Assembly: GCF_000717245.1 (NCBI RefSeq)
Contig: NZ_JNYQ01000001.1
Span: 496,001-560,000 of the forward strand
Length of the DNA: 64,000 nucleotides
Direction: 5' to 3'
Source of the DNA: Kitasatospora papulosa
GTDB taxonomy: Bacteria > Actinomycetota > Actinomycetes > Streptomycetales > Streptomycetaceae
Within the stretch, counting starts at the first letter, position 1; each line of letters begins with the position of its first letter. The notes under the pieces were generated by a model. The model saw only the letters and a program-made list of their open reading frames with translations. It had not been told where the DNA came from and ran no database searches. Made by a program: the position numbers and the translations under genes. Of the stretch, positions 63,728 through 64,000 are shown piece after piece.

Positions 63728-64000
63728 ATGCCTTCCGTACTGCCCGATGGTGAACCCGTGCCCGACGACGGGGCGCTGCCCCGCCATGCCCTGGAAGGCG
63801 CCGCGAGCCGTCCGCTCGGCTTCTACCTGCACGTGCCCTACTGCGCCACCCGCTGCGGCTACTGCGACTTCAACACCTACACCGCGACCGAGCTGCGTGG
63901 TTCCGGCGGAGCCCTGGCCTCCCGGGACAACTACGCCGCCCACCTGGTCGAGGAGGTCCGCCAGGCCCGCAAGGTGCTGGGCGACGACCCCCGCCCCGTC
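63728..64000 (+). CDS. hemW: Radical SAM protein HemW (heme chaperone), N-terminal part
   Basis: First 91 residues, cut by the window edge. ATG 63728, with an in-frame ATG at 63719 as alternative; GACAAT (63715-63720) 7 nt upstream suggests a leaderless transcript. GFYLHVPYC followed by ATRCGYCDF gives the C-x3-C-x2-C iron-sulphur motif (Cys39, Cys43, Cys46) of HemN/HemW proteins. HemW binds heme and delivers it to respiratory proteins; it lacks true coproporphyrinogen oxidase function. The position after the phosphatase is normal for streptomycetes. Confidence 0.93.
   Translation, partial: MPSVLPDGEPVPDDGALPRHALEGAASRPLGFYLHVPYCATRCGYCDFNTYTATELRGSGGALASRDNYAAHLVEEVRQARKVLGDDPRPV

Overview
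The window is high-GC chromosomal DNA from a filamentous actinomycete, almost certainly a Streptomyces. Evidence: codon third positions are almost all G/C, GTG starts are frequent, and the gene order rplU-rpmA-obg-(wall glycopolymer genes)-proB-proA-nadD-LCP-rsfS-leuS-degV-comEA-comEC-holA-rpsT-lepA-hemW is the conserved streptomycete core order.

Region 1 (1-8.5 kb) is an accessory surface-polysaccharide locus. It holds the end of a UDP-GlcNAc 2-epimerase (wecB), three GT-B glycosyltransferases, a left-handed beta-helix N-acetyltransferase and an acyltransferase-3 membrane protein. One of its glycosyltransferases is a fused, extended paralogue of two separate genes on the other strand.

Region 2 (8.8-18 kb) is a secreted-protein and toxin island, less GC-biased in its spacers. 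On the minus strand are two paralogous secreted trypsin-fold proteins whose catalytic His and Ser are replaced, each fused to Ca-binding FG-GAP repeats, plus a small secreted protein. On the plus strand is a 1,169-residue secreted ALF-repeat/alanine coiled-coil protein ending in a colicin E3-type 16S rRNase domain. A 76-codon acidic gene, the likely immunity protein, overlaps it by 4 bp. This toxin-immunity pair is the most notable system in the window.

Region 3 (18.5-31 kb) is core: ribosomal proteins L21 and L27 and the Obg GTPase, then a CDP-ribitol/teichoic-acid type wall polymer cluster (cytidylyltransferase-SDR fusion, CDP-glycerol-type polymerase, GT2, polysaccharide pyruvyl transferase), then proB and proA. 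Region 4 (31-38.7 kb) holds the spore-wall-associated membrane proteins (SCO2584/SCO2583 type), an M48 protease, two tiny membrane proteins, nadD, a degenerate LytR-CpsA-Psr protein, rsfS and a phosphoglycerate-mutase family gene that appears to start with CTG.

Region 5 (38.8-42.8 kb) has two identical tRNA-Ala(GGC) genes flanking a small zinc-ribbon gene, and a two-gene membrane cytochrome b/NuoF-ferredoxin redox module. Region 6 (42.8-64 kb) is core: leuS behind a Leu-codon attenuator, a coiled-coil membrane protein, DegV, comEA-comEC, an FMN/F420-type split-barrel oxidoreductase, arylamine N-acetyltransferase, YceI, holA, rpsT, lepA, an acyl-CoA synthetase, a SpoIIE-type phosphatase and the start of hemW. 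Many genes here have a -10-like hexamer only 6-8 nt before the start codon, which suggests leaderless transcripts.
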